Source of the DNA: Mycoemilia scoparia
Taxonomy: Eukaryota; Kickxellomycota; Kickxellomycetes; Kickxellales; Kickxellaceae
DNA: 25,590 bases
Direction: 5' to 3'
Assembly: GCA_027575805.1 (NCBI GenBank)
Contig: JANBPU010000230.1
Span: 1-25,590, forward strand
The notes under the pieces were generated by a model, which was not told the origin of the DNA, searched no databases, and was given only the letters and a program-made list of their open reading frames with translations. A program made the translations under genes and the position numbers. Below, one piece after another: positions 1 through 7,971 of this stretch (within the stretch, counting starts at the first letter, position 1; every line of letters starts with the position of its first letter).

Positions 1-718
1 TATTTAAAGAATTTCCATGTAGATAAATATCGATGGATATTAGTATTGGTTATGCTTATAGGCAAAGAGAAATACGCGATAGCCATTTCCTGCTCTCTCC
101 TATTGATCTATAAATCAAATTTCCGTCATAAATCAATTGTTTTCTCACATAAAAGCCGATGTGGTTTCATATCTCATACGAGTTCACATTCCTACTTACT
201 CCTGATTTAGAGAAAAATATTACCCGATAATGGCTAATTTATCTTACTACAGAATATATCCTCTCCATAAAAAAATTATTAGAGCATCTGGTATACGCAC
301 AGCCATTAATTTGGAACTCCAATTTTGTACAGCCTATCATTTCATGATATTGCAAATAATAGATATGCATTTATAAACTTTGGTCGCGTGAAGTGGCTCT
401 TGTTTTATCTCCTCGTGTAGTATAGTGCTCAACAAGGATTGGCCACAAACACAGCACAGCACAACACACTCACCCGCCCAAAAAGCAAAGCATGAGTGGT
501 CTTGTGCTTCTTTTCAACCCATCCAACTCAATGAAGCTGAAGGCGTGTGCTCATGCTTGAGAATCTAAAAATATACCAGCATTAATTGACGGCTGAATGT
601 GTTGGCAAGGTGAGTTATTAGCCCAATCAACAGGAGCATTGCTACGAGTGAGCGAGTATACATAAGTTTGTATTTCAAAGTCATGGCGAAATTTCAGCAC
701 AACAGATTTCATCGATAG
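1..718. other. Intergenic, no supported gene
   Basis: AT-rich sequence with no gene I can support. A minus-strand open frame covers about 551-711 and would encode a short peptide starting at an ATG near 711. It has no recognisable domain and overlaps the presumed leader of the plus-strand gene at 719. A good plus-strand donor-like sequence (AAG followed by GTGAGT) lies near 611 and an acceptor-like GATAG ends at 718, so an intron of about 108 nt in the 5' leader of the downstream gene is possible. Confidence 0.4.
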
Positions 719-1262
719 ATGCCATCTGGGAGTAAATTGCATCCAGAGAAAATCAACTTTACTCGGATACAAACACTCGAGTACCCTGGCTGTTGGGATT
801 CCCCTCTCCCCATTGCATCATCAGGCCGTTTGGGTAATGTACAAGAAGCCAAAGATGCAGCAATACTTTTATGGCGTGGTGGTCCCATTATGGTTGTTGG
901 TATGGTAAATGTTGAAGCTTATTTAGCCGGAAGAGAATGGGAAGCCGAGTCTGTTGGTATATGGACCAGATACCAACCCTGATCGATTAGTATGAAGGGA
1001 TTGTCTACCAGGATTTGGGTTTGTCTAGCCAACAAATTCAGGAAGAAACCTTGAAAATTCCAGCCTGGGGCATTGAGGCAGAGATGCATTACCGGCAACA
1101 ACTAAACAAGATTGTAGGGTAAGAAAAACCAAGGTTTGAGTATCTGGATGTTCCCTTGCTATTCTCGATTGCTGACTCTGGTTAAAGCTGTATTACAGCT
1201 GCAATGTGCCTGTTAACGCAGCTTGTTATGTAGTTTTCAGTGAGCCCATTGAGGGAAATTAA
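719..1262 (+). CDS. Unknown 125-aa protein, three exons
   Basis: Proposed exons are 719-904, 991-1118 and 1199-1262. Intron 1 (905-990, 86 nt) runs from GTAAAT to GATTAG and joins at phase 0. Intron 2 (1119-1198, 80 nt) runs from GTAAGA to TTACAG, with a branch-like GCTGAC near 1171, and joins at phase 2. The spliced frame is open from the ATG at 719 to TAA 1260-1262. The exon junctions read GGPIMVVGM-YEGIVYQDLG and NKIVG-CNVPVNAACYVVF. Without splicing the first frame stops at 982. In-frame stops lie just before 719, so this ATG is the first possible start, and a leader intron may end immediately upstream of it. There is no signal peptide or membrane segment. I do not recognise the family. 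The splice sites and frame continuity are seen in the sequence; that the gene is expressed is inference. Reading through to an 87-aa product is the alternative. Confidence 0.5.
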
Positions 1263-2385
1263 TCGGCCAAGTGTTGGAATCATATATTCTAAGCCTAATA
1301 GTTCTATTAGATAGAACACTCACAATCATTCCGGCAGCTTTGATGCAATATAAAATGGCCAGGCCCTGATCGCAAAACATGATGCACTTGTAAGTATGTA
1401 TGCAGGGTTGAACCCGGATACTATTCTGAGAAACAAAGCCGGCTGAGTGCTTATTGAATATTAATTGTTCTGTCTATCATTGACGCCATAATGGAATGAA
1501 ATCTCAGTATTTTTTTACTGATAGAAATGTATGTTTAATTGCATTGGGATGGCCCTCAAAAGTACAGTAATAAAAGATGTATAATACATTTTCGTAAAGA
1601 AATCAATGAACAAATCTGTATCAAGGGTCAGTGCTCTCATCATTCAGAAAAAATAGGTGTTTCAATACATTTTTTGTTATGTCCACTATATCTAACATTG
1701 GTTTCTCTTTTTCTCGGTTAAAATCTGGTTTTTAGTTTTCAAGCCAACTTTTCTGTAAATATTCAAAAGTTCATAGTTGTATTGAAGTGTAGCCAAATTT
1801 AACAAGAAACCATCATGTCTTTGTTGAAAGAATGTGAGGACTCTAAATTGATGTAATATAAACTAAATGGTAAGATCTCCATCAAAAAGAAACAGATTAG
1901 TACCCTCATCCATTCACCGCAAATTAGCCCATATCCCATACGTTTTAGCTAAAATTTGTCAGAATATTGGCTAATATCCACGGTATATTGTGACACACCT
2001 TTAAAGGGGATTATCCAAGTATTATGTGATTGTGAGTATGTTGTAACTTATAATTGTGGTTGTATTTTATATCTTTAGTTATGACTATTTCAAAGAGCGT
2101 GTCTGCTGGTACTATAAAGAAATAAATCCAGCGACTTAAAATATGCAGCTCAAAAACCTCTTAATAGGTAATCCTCATGCCAGATATATTTTTACAATAG
2201 TCTTACAGTGCTATCACTAGTATTCCAGGAGTATAGATTCTTGTTTAGATGAGGATTTGTCTCCTTATGGTCTATGCGCTAACCAGCTCGACTGATCTAC
2301 AAGCTGCGCACATCATAGTGCACCACTCATTCAACGCTCGTAGCTGAAATACTCAATATATACAAGCGTCCGCCATTTGAGATCG
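1263..2385. other. Intergenic, no clear gene
   Basis: AT-rich sequence. A 60-codon plus ORF at 1539-1721 has no recognisable features. Near the right end, two overlapping open frames (an ATG frame at 2249-2347 and a frame open over 2319-2453) look protein-like but are out of phase with each other and with the ORF at 2386. They may be the remains of a decayed gene or unrecognised exons. Confidence 0.35.
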
Positions 2386-2682
2386 ATGCCTGGGATACAG
2401 ACGACGGTATCAAATATAGTCATTGCCCGAAAAGGCATTGGCTTGCAGATTGAGAGCACTGGTGCTGAGGTTGTAACTACTGTAAGCCTGCAATTACTGC
2501 TAAAGGAAATCGCAGCCCAGCTTTTATTGAAAATGGAAACTGATAATGCAGCGTGGAAAGGGTTAAGCCACAGTCATAAGATGAAGCATTTTGGGAAAAC
2601 TAGCACCCCATTTCAGTCCGATGCACCAACATTAATTCACTTTGAGGCCGTAGATCAGGAGAAGACAGCACTGTTGCTTTAA
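2386..2682 (+). CDS. Doubtful small ORF, 98 aa, unknown
   Basis: Open frame from the ATG at 2386 to TAA 2680-2682. The stop overlaps an AATAAA-like polyadenylation signal. The product has a hydrophobic, Leu-rich middle (VSLQLLLKEIAAQLLLKMET) likely to form an amphipathic helix, then a polar C-terminus. It has no signal peptide and no domain I recognise. The frame extends upstream to 2344 without another ATG. A protein-like alternative frame overlaps its start (2319-2453), and a minus-strand frame overlaps its 3' half. This could be a real small gene, one exon of a longer gene, or a frameshifted relic. Composition is the only evidence. Confidence 0.25.
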   Translation: MPGIQTTVSNIVIARKGIGLQIESTGAEVVTTVSLQLLLKEIAAQLLLKMETDNAAWKGLSHSHKMKHFGKTSTPFQSDAPTLIHFEAVDQEKTALLL

Positions 2683-2831
2683 TAAAACCAAAGACGATGA
2701 TCCTTATGTCATGCATGGCTGTAAAGAAGCCTGTGGCAGGAGCATTCTGGTATATTTTTACACGCACTTTCACACAAACACGATATTGATAAGAATGCCC
2801 ACGTACTGCCATAACCATATTTCCATAAGTA

Positions 2832-2839
2832 TATAAATA
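2832..2839 (+). promoter_or_regulatory. TATA-like box of the small secreted protein gene
   Basis: TATAAATA sits 94 nt upstream of the ATG at 2933, a plausible distance for a fungal TATA element. The octamer is common by chance in DNA this AT-rich, so position is the main support. Confidence 0.45.
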
Positions 2840-2932
2840 CTTTGGCAAGAGTCTTGAGGCTTGTTATATCACATCCCCCTTTCCAATCCATTCGAACCCA
2901 AATCACCGTCGATCAGTTTACCAGGAAAAACA

Positions 2933-3169
2933 ATGTCGAAGGCTCTAATCTCTCTCTTTGTTGCTCTCCTGGCATCCACCATGATGATGGCTCAAGTACG
3001 CGCCTATGAGTACGGTGACCAGATCTGCGTACAAGCCAAGACCGATCACTTGTCCTTTGTTTTGGCCCATGACGGAAGCAAGTTCAATGTCCAGGAGAAC
3101 TGTGGTGCCAGAGAGTGTGTTCAGAATGGTATTGCCTACAAGACTCGCGCTTACTGCAAGTCCCAATAA
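2933..3169 (+). CDS. Small secreted protein with four cysteines, 78 aa
   Basis: The ATG at 2933 (context ACAATG) opens a typical secretion signal: a Lys, then a hydrophobic core ALISLFVALLASTMMMAQ, with likely cleavage after VRA at residue 24. The mature part of about 54 residues starts YEYGDQIC and has cysteines at 32, 57, 62 and 75, enough for two disulfides. The protein is probably extracellular or in the cell wall. I do not recognise the family; the pattern is that of generic fungal small secreted proteins, and no antimicrobial, effector or adhesion role can be assigned. A 102-aa version starting at an upstream ATG (2861) would bury the signal peptide, so 2933 is preferred. The TAA stop overlaps AATAAA at 3165-3170. 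The gene converges with the minus-strand gene ending at 3539. Confidence 0.75.
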   Translation: MSKALISLFVALLASTMMMAQVRAYEYGDQICVQAKTDHLSFVLAHDGSKFNVQENCGARECVQNGIAYKTRAYCKSQ

Positions 3170-3538
3170 AATCCCTGTACACCCAAAACCCAGACCACTT
3201 TTTGTATCTGCAAACTCGTCTATCTTAAAAACTGATGACATTTTATAGGTTTCCCTTTTGATAGAGATTGTGTATGGGTTGACCAAATCAAGTATAAAGC
3301 GACTCTCATTTCTTTACCTAAATTCGCAGCTTATAGCAATAAAACTTTGATGGTTTAAAACAACAAGAGACAAGACATTGTTACATATAAAAACAGTTTT
3401 TATTATACTCTTTAAAAATCAGCTTCACAGTACATTTAGCGGCTGGTTATAATCATCAAAACATACTGGATAGCACTAGAAAAATACAAAAAGGTTATTG
3501 CTATATATATATATATATATATATAAATGTCTAAATGT
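3170..3538. other. Convergent intergenic region
   Basis: This is 3' flanking sequence between two converging genes, with several short AT-rich polyadenylation-like stretches and a dinucleotide microsatellite at its right end. I see no gene. Confidence 0.5.
3502..3525. repeat. (TA)12 microsatellite
   Basis: Twelve uninterrupted TA units lie just beyond the stop codon of the minus-strand 489-aa gene, within its presumed 3' UTR. Confidence 0.9.
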
Positions 3539-5008
3539 CTAAGCAGATAAAGCATCCACTTGATATTTAATCAATTCATATAAAGACCGATACTTTTCAT
3601 AATCGATTTTATCCTTTCCACTGAAAAACTCCAATGTCGATTCCAAAACATATTTTTTGCTTCGATTACAGCTATTGGCATATCGACTATGGAATGGTTC
3701 AAGAAATCCAACCAAAATATCCAAAAACATTTTATTATTCCCCGCCTCCGTACCAGGATATTGCTGGCAGCAGCTGTCATGAATGCCAAATACTTTGACA
3801 AATATATGGCAAACAACCATGATAGCATCATTTACCAAATACTCATTAGGCGACATTGAAAGTTTTTGGCCCAAGGCCTCCACAATTGCACAAATAAAGT
3901 TTGAAACTATGCCAATAGAACGTTTCAGATATGCTTCATTTTCCTGATCAGCCGTAGTAATGGTCCTGGCAGTGCAATCTTGTTGTAGGCGAGCCTTTAT
4001 GTAGCTGTACTGTTGTTGGAACAATTCAAAGATTTGATGGTCCAATAACAGTAATTTTAAATGAACAGTAAAAGCATAGGATCTTTCTATTGCTTTGGTA
4101 TTTCCAGACAAACAGGAAGATGCTTCTGGAGAAGCACAGGTGAAGTATATCAAATCAGCGTACAATTCCTGACCTGTTTCAACCTTTTGGATGGCTGACA
4201 GCAGTGTGAAGGAATGGTCAGAAAGGTCTTGGCTAAATGTTTGGTTACGGAATTTCATCATTTGTTCATACTCATTTGGAGTCAGTTTCATTTCTAGCAA
4301 AACCAATGGGGTTAACAAAAATACTTGGCCAGGTTCAATGCTTGAGTTGTCTGGGTCATTAGTTGCTGCCGAGCTAAATATTCTGGATTCTTTGAGGATA
4401 TCGATAATCATTTGTTTTGAATTTATTGTGTAAAGTTTGTCTTCGTCGCATTCTGATCCTGATAACAGTGGTCCTGATGGCAACGAAGAAGGAAATGGCA
4501 AAGGAAGTTCTAAGCCATGGTTAACATTGCTTTGAATTCCATCGTTATCAGTAAGCCAAATGCTGCTGAATTGAGCACCAGTTATGCCCATATTAGAATA
4601 TGAGGGTAGCAGCAAAGCACTGTTGGCATCAACACCAATTTGCTGTTGACACAAGTTGTCAAGTCTCTGCTCAGGGCTGATATGAGTTGATAGGGGATAG
4701 TCGATAGAATTTCCTTCAGGACTGAAACCCTGAACTTGCTGACCTCCCATCATTGAGGTTTGAGAGTAACTCCTGGGAATATTGGAGTATTTCTGAAAGT
4801 CACCAGATACAGCCAAAGAAGTCAAAGGCTGGTACGAATTGGTCGGATGAGTGAGTTCTGCTGTTTGAATCAAGGCATTCTGTTGATTGTTTTCGGACAA
4901 GATCTCGGTCATGATGTTGTAACCATCGTTATAGGCACTATGGTCTTGGATTGCAGGAGAGATACGACGCTTGTTGTCATAACCTGAGTCGATATTGCCT
5001 TCATTCAT
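3539..5008 (-). CDS. Unrecognised 489-aa protein, Gln/Asn/Ser-rich N-terminal half
   Basis: Single-exon ORF ending in TAG at 3541-3539. The first true ATG is at 5008-5006. The frame upstream opens only on a TTG at 5032 and is closed by a TAA near 5056; CCACAG just before codon 1 could be a splice acceptor, so an upstream coding exon cannot be excluded. Residues 1-185 are low complexity and probably disordered, rich in Gln, Asn, Ser and Pro. Residues about 190-489 look like a folded, mostly helical domain with several Cys (FICAIVEALGQKL, AIMVVCHIFVKVFG). There is no signal peptide, membrane span, DNA-binding motif or catalytic motif I can name. A disordered Q/N-rich arm plus a helical body would fit a nuclear or regulatory protein, but that is only a guess. 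The ORF length and bias make it a real gene. Confidence 0.75.
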   Translation of the reverse strand: MNEGNIDSGYDNKRRISPAIQDHSAYNDGYNIMTEILSENNQQNALIQTAELTHPTNSYQPLTSLAVSGDFQKYSNIPRSYSQTSMMGGQQVQGFSPEGNSIDYPLSTHISPEQRLDNLCQQQIGVDANSALLLPSYSNMGITGAQFSSIWLTDNDGIQSNVNHGLELPLPFPSSLPSGPLLSGSECDEDKLYTINSKQMIIDILKESRIFSSAATNDPDNSSIEPGQVFLLTPLVLLEMKLTPNEYEQMMKFRNQTFSQDLSDHSFTLLSAIQKVETGQELYADLIYFTCASPEASSCLSGNTKAIERSYAFTVHLKLLLLDHQIFELFQQQYSYIKARLQQDCTARTITTADQENEAYLKRSIGIVSNFICAIVEALGQKLSMSPNEYLVNDAIMVVCHIFVKVFGIHDSCCQQYPGTEAGNNKMFLDILVGFLEPFHSRYANSCNRSKKYVLESTLEFFSGKDKIDYEKYRSLYELIKYQVDALSA

Positions 5009-5774
5009 GTTAAATCGCTGTGGGGGTTTCAAGTATAGTAAATAAATATCTGTTTATGTAAAAATAAGGGAAGAAACTTGCAATTAGTCGAGTTTCAATA
5101 TAGCTTTTTATATGTAAAGCATAAAATATATTTCTTGGTACATTTGAGAATATGGAAAGCTGTTAGTTAAAGAGGCTTGCGCGTGCATAGATCATGATGA
5201 ATTATCTGAGATAACATATCTTTCAAAGATAGTTATTATGCAATATTGAGTATGGCTTATATGATACAATGTCTATGTTACAAAGTACCTTCTCAAATTC
5301 AAGGCCTCAATTAACTCCAGAGTTGATGTATCTTGAGTAACTCACTCAAAGCCTCTTCATGGACATATTTAACATATTGTAGATAAAGAGTCCAAGTGTT
5401 GCTCTACATGTTTTTGTTTTATTTGGCAGCTTAGAGTTTATCTTAAATAAGCAGTGATCAACATCTCATTTATAGTAGCCAGAAAGAATCCAAGTGTTAA
5501 AAATGTGATGATTAAGCATTTTATTACTCCTATGGAGGTAGCTGTATGTCATATACACCAAAAATTGTGCTTACCAAATAATTCAAATATTCAAATGATG
5601 ATGATACACTATTTATTTATACCTAATTCAAATATTCAAATGTTTTATCAGTTATTGCCATATTACCCATAACTTGGTATAGTTTGCAACTTAGGCTACA
5701 CTTTTTGATTGACATATTTTAGAGAAAACATCAAAGAAAACAAACAATATTTCTGACTCCATTCCTTTAACTTT
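5009..5774. other. Divergent intergenic region
   Basis: The region between the minus-strand gene at 5008 and the plus-strand seryl-tRNA synthetase must hold both promoters. It contains an exact 19-nt direct repeat (5579-5597 and 5624-5642) and a TATA-like CATATAAAAAG in minus orientation near 5107-5118. The plus ORF at 5454-5672 is AT-rich and unlikely to be coding. Confidence 0.4.
5579..5642. repeat. 19-nt exact direct repeat in the seryl-tRNA synthetase promoter region
   Basis: TAATTCAAATATTCAAATG occurs at 5579-5597 and again at 5624-5642, 45 nt apart start to start. Each copy has two internal ATTCAAAT half-units. It lies about 250 nt upstream of the coding start and may be a regulatory repeat or replication slippage. 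Confidence 0.6.
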
Positions 5775-5858
5775 GTAAGTGCGTATATGCTATTTATTAT
5801 CAATACAAGTATTTGACATTTGTTTCAAGTTTTCATTATATATATTCTGCATTTTCAG
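5775..5858 (+). other. Probable 5'-UTR intron of seryl-tRNA synthetase gene
   Basis: An 84-nt segment begins with the consensus donor GTAAGT and ends in ATTTTCAG, 37 nt before the ATG at 5896. Its size matches other introns in the window (80-86 nt). If spliced, it removes the open but non-conserved extension upstream of the ATG. Confidence 0.6.
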
Positions 5859-5895
5859 CTCAAAAAACCCAGGATCAAAAAAACAACCCTCAACA

Positions 5896-7242
5896 ATGAT
5901 TGATATCAACCTGCTTCTTACTGAACGTGGTGGTAATCCAGAGCTAGTCCGCCAATCCCAAGTAAAGCGTGGAGCCAACCCCGAAGATGTTGACAAGGTT
6001 ATCGAGCTATTTGGCAAATGGACCAAAGCCCAAAAGGACCTGGACAACACCAACCGTGATGCCAATGCCATCCAAAAGGAAATTGGCAAAAAGATGAAGG
6101 CCAAGGAAGATGCCTCTGAACTTGTAGTCAAGAAAAAGGCCCTTGAAAAGTCCAAGGGCGAGTTCAAAAAGCTTGCTGAAGAAACCCATGCCCAGTGGAC
6201 CAGCATTTTGAGTGAAATTGGAAACATAGTCGATCCTGAAGTCCCTGTTTCTCTGACTGAAGATGACAACAAACTTATTCGTACCAACCCACCTGATGGT
6301 GATGCCCCTGAAAAGAGATCAGACTTTATTTCTCACCATGAAGTTTTGTACCGCATTGGTGGGTATGATCAGAAGCGTGGTGCTGATGTTGCTGGTCATC
6401 GTGGCTATTTCCTTACCGGGCCTGGTGTTGATTTTAACTTGGCTCTTGTCAGCTACGGCTTGTCATTCTTGTCTAAGCGTGGATACACCAAACTCCAGAC
6501 CCCCTTCTTTATGCGCAAATCTGTTATGGCCAAGACTGCCCAGCTTGCTCAGTTTGATGAAGAGCTTTATGGAGTGGTTGGTGATGGTGAGGACAAGTAC
6601 CTCATTGCTACTTCTGAACAACCAATCTCTGCATTCCACATGGGCGAGAAATTTGATCAGCCTGAAAAGCAGCTGCCCATCAAGTATGCTGGCTATTCAA
6701 CTTGCTTCAGAAAAGAAGCTGGTGCTCATGGTCGTGATACCCGTGGCATCTTCCGTGTCCATCAATTCGAAAAGATTGAGCAATTCGTATTGACCCAGCC
6801 TGAAAAGTCCAACGAGATGTTTGATGAAATGATTGGTGCTGCTGAGGAGTTTTACCAGTCCTTGGGCATTCCTTACCGCGTTGTTGCTATTGTTTCTGGT
6901 GCTCTTAATAATGCTGCTGCCAAGAAGTTTGATCTTGAAGCCTGGTTCCCTCATCAGGGTGAATACAAGGAGCTTGTTTCTTGCTCAAACTGTACAGACT
7001 ACCAGTCTCGCAATCTCAACATCCAGTGTGGTGCCAAGAAGGTTGAGGATCGCAAGAGTCCATTTGTCCATCTCCTCAATTGTACACTTTGTGCCACTGA
7101 GCGTGCTCTTTGCTGTGTTTTGGAAAATTACCAGACTCCTGATGGTGTGGTTGTTCCAGATGTGCTTCAACCTTTCATGGGTGGTGTCAAGTTCTTCCCT
7201 TATATCAAATCTGATGAGGAAGCCAAGAGGGCTCACAAATAA
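5896..7242 (+). CDS. SES1: Seryl-tRNA synthetase, cytosolic
   Basis: 448-aa class II aminoacyl-tRNA synthetase that charges tRNA-Ser with serine (and starts selenocysteine synthesis where that exists). It starts at MIDINLLL, the conserved N-terminus of cytosolic SerRS. A charged coiled-coil tRNA-binding arm covers about residues 35-115. The catalytic core shows TSEQP at 239-243 (serine pocket), motif 2 CFRKEAGAHGRDTRG from 270, the fungal-type ELVSCSNCTDYQSRNL, and motif 3 around CTLCATERALCCVLENYQ from 396. The order and length are complete, and the short C-terminal tail ends KRAHK with no mitochondrial presequence, so cytosolic location is expected. The open frame extends upstream to 5779, but that part lacks conservation and overlaps a probable UTR intron. 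An AATAAA follows the stop at 7289-7294. The symbol is the yeast homologue's name. Confidence 0.96.
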   Translation: MIDINLLLTERGGNPELVRQSQVKRGANPEDVDKVIELFGKWTKAQKDLDNTNRDANAIQKEIGKKMKAKEDASELVVKKKALEKSKGEFKKLAEETHAQWTSILSEIGNIVDPEVPVSLTEDDNKLIRTNPPDGDAPEKRSDFISHHEVLYRIGGYDQKRGADVAGHRGYFLTGPGVDFNLALVSYGLSFLSKRGYTKLQTPFFMRKSVMAKTAQLAQFDEELYGVVGDGEDKYLIATSEQPISAFHMGEKFDQPEKQLPIKYAGYSTCFRKEAGAHGRDTRGIFRVHQFEKIEQFVLTQPEKSNEMFDEMIGAAEEFYQSLGIPYRVVAIVSGALNNAAAKKFDLEAWFPHQGEYKELVSCSNCTDYQSRNLNIQCGAKKVEDRKSPFVHLLNCTLCATERALCCVLENYQTPDGVVVPDVLQPFMGGVKFFPYIKSDEEAKRAHK

Positions 7243-7971
7243 TTTTTCTGGTTCTTTTCTTTATTTTTCATGTTGAGCAGGTTTGAAAAATAAAATAGAC
7301 AGGATGTTTTCTTCCTTTGATTTCTACATACAACACTAAACAAACCAAATCCTAGTTCTGGATGATTTATACCAGTCGTCAAGTTGAGTTGAAGTTTGCT
7401 GGTGAATTTAATGTAATCCCAGACCCATCATTAAATGGTGGTGTTTCCATAAAAGAGACAATGGTGAATCTGTCTCCAAGTATCCACACGCACTTCACTG
7501 GTAATTGATATATTCTGAGTGGGTCTTGGCTGTGTGTCACTAGCATCTCATCAATTGCTCTTGTGATATAACTGAATAGTTAAAAGCCGTAAATTATAAT
7601 GAAAAGTATACTTAAAATCCATCTCTAGCAATCATTGGCTTATAATTTAAATATCTATATTTATATTTTTCAGTACAGTCATAGAAAAAATCAATAATCA
7701 ATGGATGTAAACACATGCCAAATACCAAGCAAATAAAAATAAAAGTAAAACAAATAAACCTATAAAAATGAGCGCATACAAATTGAAAAGGCATATAAAT
7801 ATAATTTTAAAAAGGAAAACACAGTTCCAAAGGCATAAAATATTCATAATATCAATGTATATCAAAATAAAGAAAATGAGTGGAGAAATTGGAGTAGGCA
7901 TATAATAATGTAAATTGCTTTTTGTGAAATAGTTGAGGAAATATTATCATGGTTAAATAAATGAATACCAA
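7243..7971. other. Convergent intergenic region
   Basis: 3' flanks of the seryl-tRNA synthetase (plus) and the 544-aa gene (minus). It includes AATAAA at 7289-7294 for the synthetase transcript. The minus ORFs at 7612-7901 are extremely AT-rich and hydrophobic and look like chance. I see no gene. Confidence 0.5.

Noticed and set aside
2945..3286. 113-codon minus-strand frame antisense to the small secreted protein
   Set aside because: It is the shadow of the plus-strand gene, whose signal peptide and Cys pattern are far more convincing.
7612..7901. Two overlapping minus-strand ORFs rich in Phe, Ile and Cys
   Set aside because: Extremely AT-rich, in a convergent 3' region, with composition typical of chance frames.
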